DNA from: Chloroflexota bacterium | GTDB taxonomy: Bacteria; Chloroflexota; Anaerolineae; Ardenticatenales; Ardenticatenaceae | DNA length: 6,829 bases | Direction: 5' to 3' | Assembly: GCA_003520455.1 (NCBI GenBank) | Contig: DOUV01000344.1 | Span: 1-6,829 of the forward strand | Shown here: positions 5,916-6,829 of the stretch, piece after piece | Layout of the letters: each line of letters starts with the position of its first letter | How positions within the stretch are numbered: the stretch's first letter is position 1 | Position numbers and translations under genes: made by a program | The notes under the pieces: generated by a model | The model's database searches: none | What the model saw: only the letters and a program-made list of their open reading frames with translations | What the model was told of the DNA's origin: nothing

Positions 5916-6317
5916 TCAACCTGCCTCGTGCAGCAGATCGCCAATGAGTAGAACGAAGAGCAGCGCCGCCAGGCTCTGGAGGGTTCCCCCACCCGCCGAC
6001 AGCGCCGACGCCACGGGCAGATCACCCAGGTCGCCGAGCCACCCCGCCCCCGCCAGCGATACCCCCCCGATGGCCAGCCATGACTGCACCTCGGCGACTC
6101 GCGGCCAGCGGAGCAGGCGGCCGCTGATCCGTGGCAGGATGTGATACGCGACGCCGTAGATCAGCAGGGTGACCCAGCCCCACAAGTTGAGCTCGGCGTG
6201 GAGCGGGCGCCAGACCGGACCGAGCGACCGGTTAAAGGCAAACAGGACCCCCAGACCGATGCCGATTGCCAGGTAGGCGAAAGCCGCCTTGATGCAGCGA
6301 ATACTCAATGCGTTCAG
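5916..6317 (-). CDS. Small haem-copper oxidase subunit I-like membrane protein (CTG start proposed)
   Basis: A 133-residue protein with four predicted membrane helices (about 10-28, 41-61, 74-90 and 112-128) that resembles the first four helices of cbb3-type oxidase or NO-reductase subunit I, and is far shorter than the full 12-helix subunit. Helix 2 carries RPLHAELNLWGWV and GVAYHILPRISGR; H40 fits the low-spin haem ligand position of subunit I, and H59 lies at the other end of the same helix. No copper ligands or later helices exist, so it cannot be a complete oxidase. There is no ATG or GTG near the natural N-terminus. A CTG at 6317 overlaps the stop of the upstream paralogue (CTGA) and has AAGGAG eight bases before it; the alternative TTG at 6308 is 17 bases from that site. 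A haem-binding or electron-transfer role in a heteromer with the upstream protein is inference. Confidence 0.75.
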   Translation of the reverse strand: MNALSIRCIKAAFAYLAIGIGLGVLFAFNRSLGPVWRPLHAELNLWGWVTLLIYGVAYHILPRISGRLLRWPRVAEVQSWLAIGGVSLAGAGWLGDLGDLPVASALSAGGGTLQSLAALLFVLLIGDLLHEAG

Positions 6318-6829
6318 CGGGGCTGCTCCTTCAAGCTGATTGGGAGCACCACCGGCCGGGGGTGCAGGACGTGCAGCGTTGGCCAGACGGTCCAGGCGAA
6401 CAACCCGACGGCAACCGTCATGAGCAGCCCACCAGGCGCGAAGAGCCAGGCCCAGCCCAGGCCTAGCCCCGGGACCATCAAAAGCAGGGCGGCACTGTGG
6501 AAAAGCAGTTGCAGGCGAGCCCAGGCTGGCCCGCGCACGCCCCGGCCACTGAAGCGGGGCAGTACATGATAGGCGACGCCGACGATCATCAACATGACCC
6601 AACCCAGCGTCGCCAGGTGCTCCGCAGCCAGCACCCAGGCCCCGCGGATCCAGCCCAATTGGACGGCGAGCAGCAGGAGCAGGGCGAACGGCAGGGAGAG
6701 CCCGGCCCCCTTGGTCGCCTGCGTGCCGATGCGGTCGACGCGGGGCTGGTCCGGGATCGGCGGCGGCAGGGCAGGGTGTGCCCGCCGGCGCCCACGCACG
6801 AACAGCAGCATCGTGTTGGCCACGAAAAT
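6314..6829 (-). CDS. Haem-copper oxidase subunit I-like membrane protein, paralogue (5' end uncertain or truncated)
   Basis: The frame is open to the window edge. A GTG at 6823 and an ATG at 6811 could start it, but the edge residues (IFVANTMLLFVRGRRR) look like the end of a membrane helix followed by positive residues, so the true start may lie outside. Counting from the GTG, helices are predicted near 42-59, 63-88, 104-124 and 126-150, followed by a short tail. Helix 2 reads AAEHLATLGWVMLMIVGVAY and continues HVLPRFSGR, with H69 and H86, closely matching the downstream protein (16 of 21 residues from GWV to SGR are the same). Another His, H109, sits in helix 3. It ends in TGA overlapping the next gene's proposed start, so the two are translationally coupled. 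Family annotation of such short proteins is usually cbb3-type subunit I-like; the precise function is unknown. Confidence 0.72.
   Translation of the reverse strand: MFVANTMLLFVRGRRRAHPALPPPIPDQPRVDRIGTQATKGAGLSLPFALLLLLAVQLGWIRGAWVLAAEHLATLGWVMLMIVGVAYHVLPRFSGRGVRGPAWARLQLLFHSAALLLMVPGLGLGWAWLFAPGGLLMTVAVGLFAWTVWPTLHVLHPRPVVLPISLKEQPR
6326..6331 (-). promoter_or_regulatory. Shine-Dalgarno inside the upstream membrane-protein gene, supporting a CTG start
   Basis: AAGGAG on the minus strand encodes part of the C-terminal LKEQ of the upstream protein and stands eight bases before the CTG at 6317. The same hexamer precedes the OCD-family gene, so it is a used ribosome-binding sequence in this genome. 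Confidence 0.55.

Noticed and set aside
6309..6602. N-terminal extension of the downstream membrane protein to an ATG at 6602
   Set aside because: It would overlap the paralogous upstream gene for nearly 300 bases in another frame and adds Arg/Pro-rich residues lacking membrane character.

Overview
This GC-rich 6.8 kb window carries seven protein-coding genes with little spacing. Six lie on the minus strand and one, a drug-type exporter, on the plus strand. No rRNA, tRNA, CRISPR array, transposase or insertion-sequence end was seen. Gene content (C5-pathway hemL, a PDH/sarcosine-oxidase-like flavoenzyme, short haem-copper-oxidase-subunit-I-like membrane proteins) and base composition suit a free-living, respiring GC-rich bacterium. 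A Chloroflexota (Thermomicrobia-like) origin is my best guess, but it rests on family impressions and not on a search.

Layout, left to right. Positions 1-1047 (minus) hold the N-terminal 349 codons of glutamate-1-semialdehyde aminomutase (hemL), cut by the window edge. Positions 1151-1654 (minus) encode a stand-alone response-regulator receiver with a Ser/Arg-rich tail, preceded by a good sigma70-like promoter. Positions 1765-2925 (minus) encode a DAO-family FAD amine/imino-acid dehydrogenase or oxidase, again with its own promoter. Positions 3142-4116 (minus) encode an ornithine cyclodeaminase/mu-crystallin family enzyme with a strong promoter and Shine-Dalgarno. A 285-base divergent intergenic region follows. 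Positions 4402-5865 (plus) encode a DHA2-type MFS exporter. Positions 5916-6317 and 6314-6829 (minus) encode two small paralogous membrane proteins related to the first helices of haem-copper oxidase subunit I. They are translationally coupled and the upstream one runs off the window.

How the genes may work together. The flavoenzyme and the cyclodeaminase-family protein are adjacent, co-oriented and both fit amino/imino-acid redox chemistry, for example proline, sarcosine or cyclic-imine turnover. Each has its own promoter, so the link is functional inference only. The two membrane proteins overlap by four bases and share a His-containing helix motif, so they probably form one haem-binding complex. 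HemL supplies tetrapyrrole precursor, but nothing here shows a direct regulatory link to it.

The items most worth a second look are the coupled mini-oxidase pair with its apparent CTG start, the unusual active-site residue in the cyclodeaminase-family protein, and a possible small ORF laid over the divergent promoter. I do not see clear evidence for a wholly new system.
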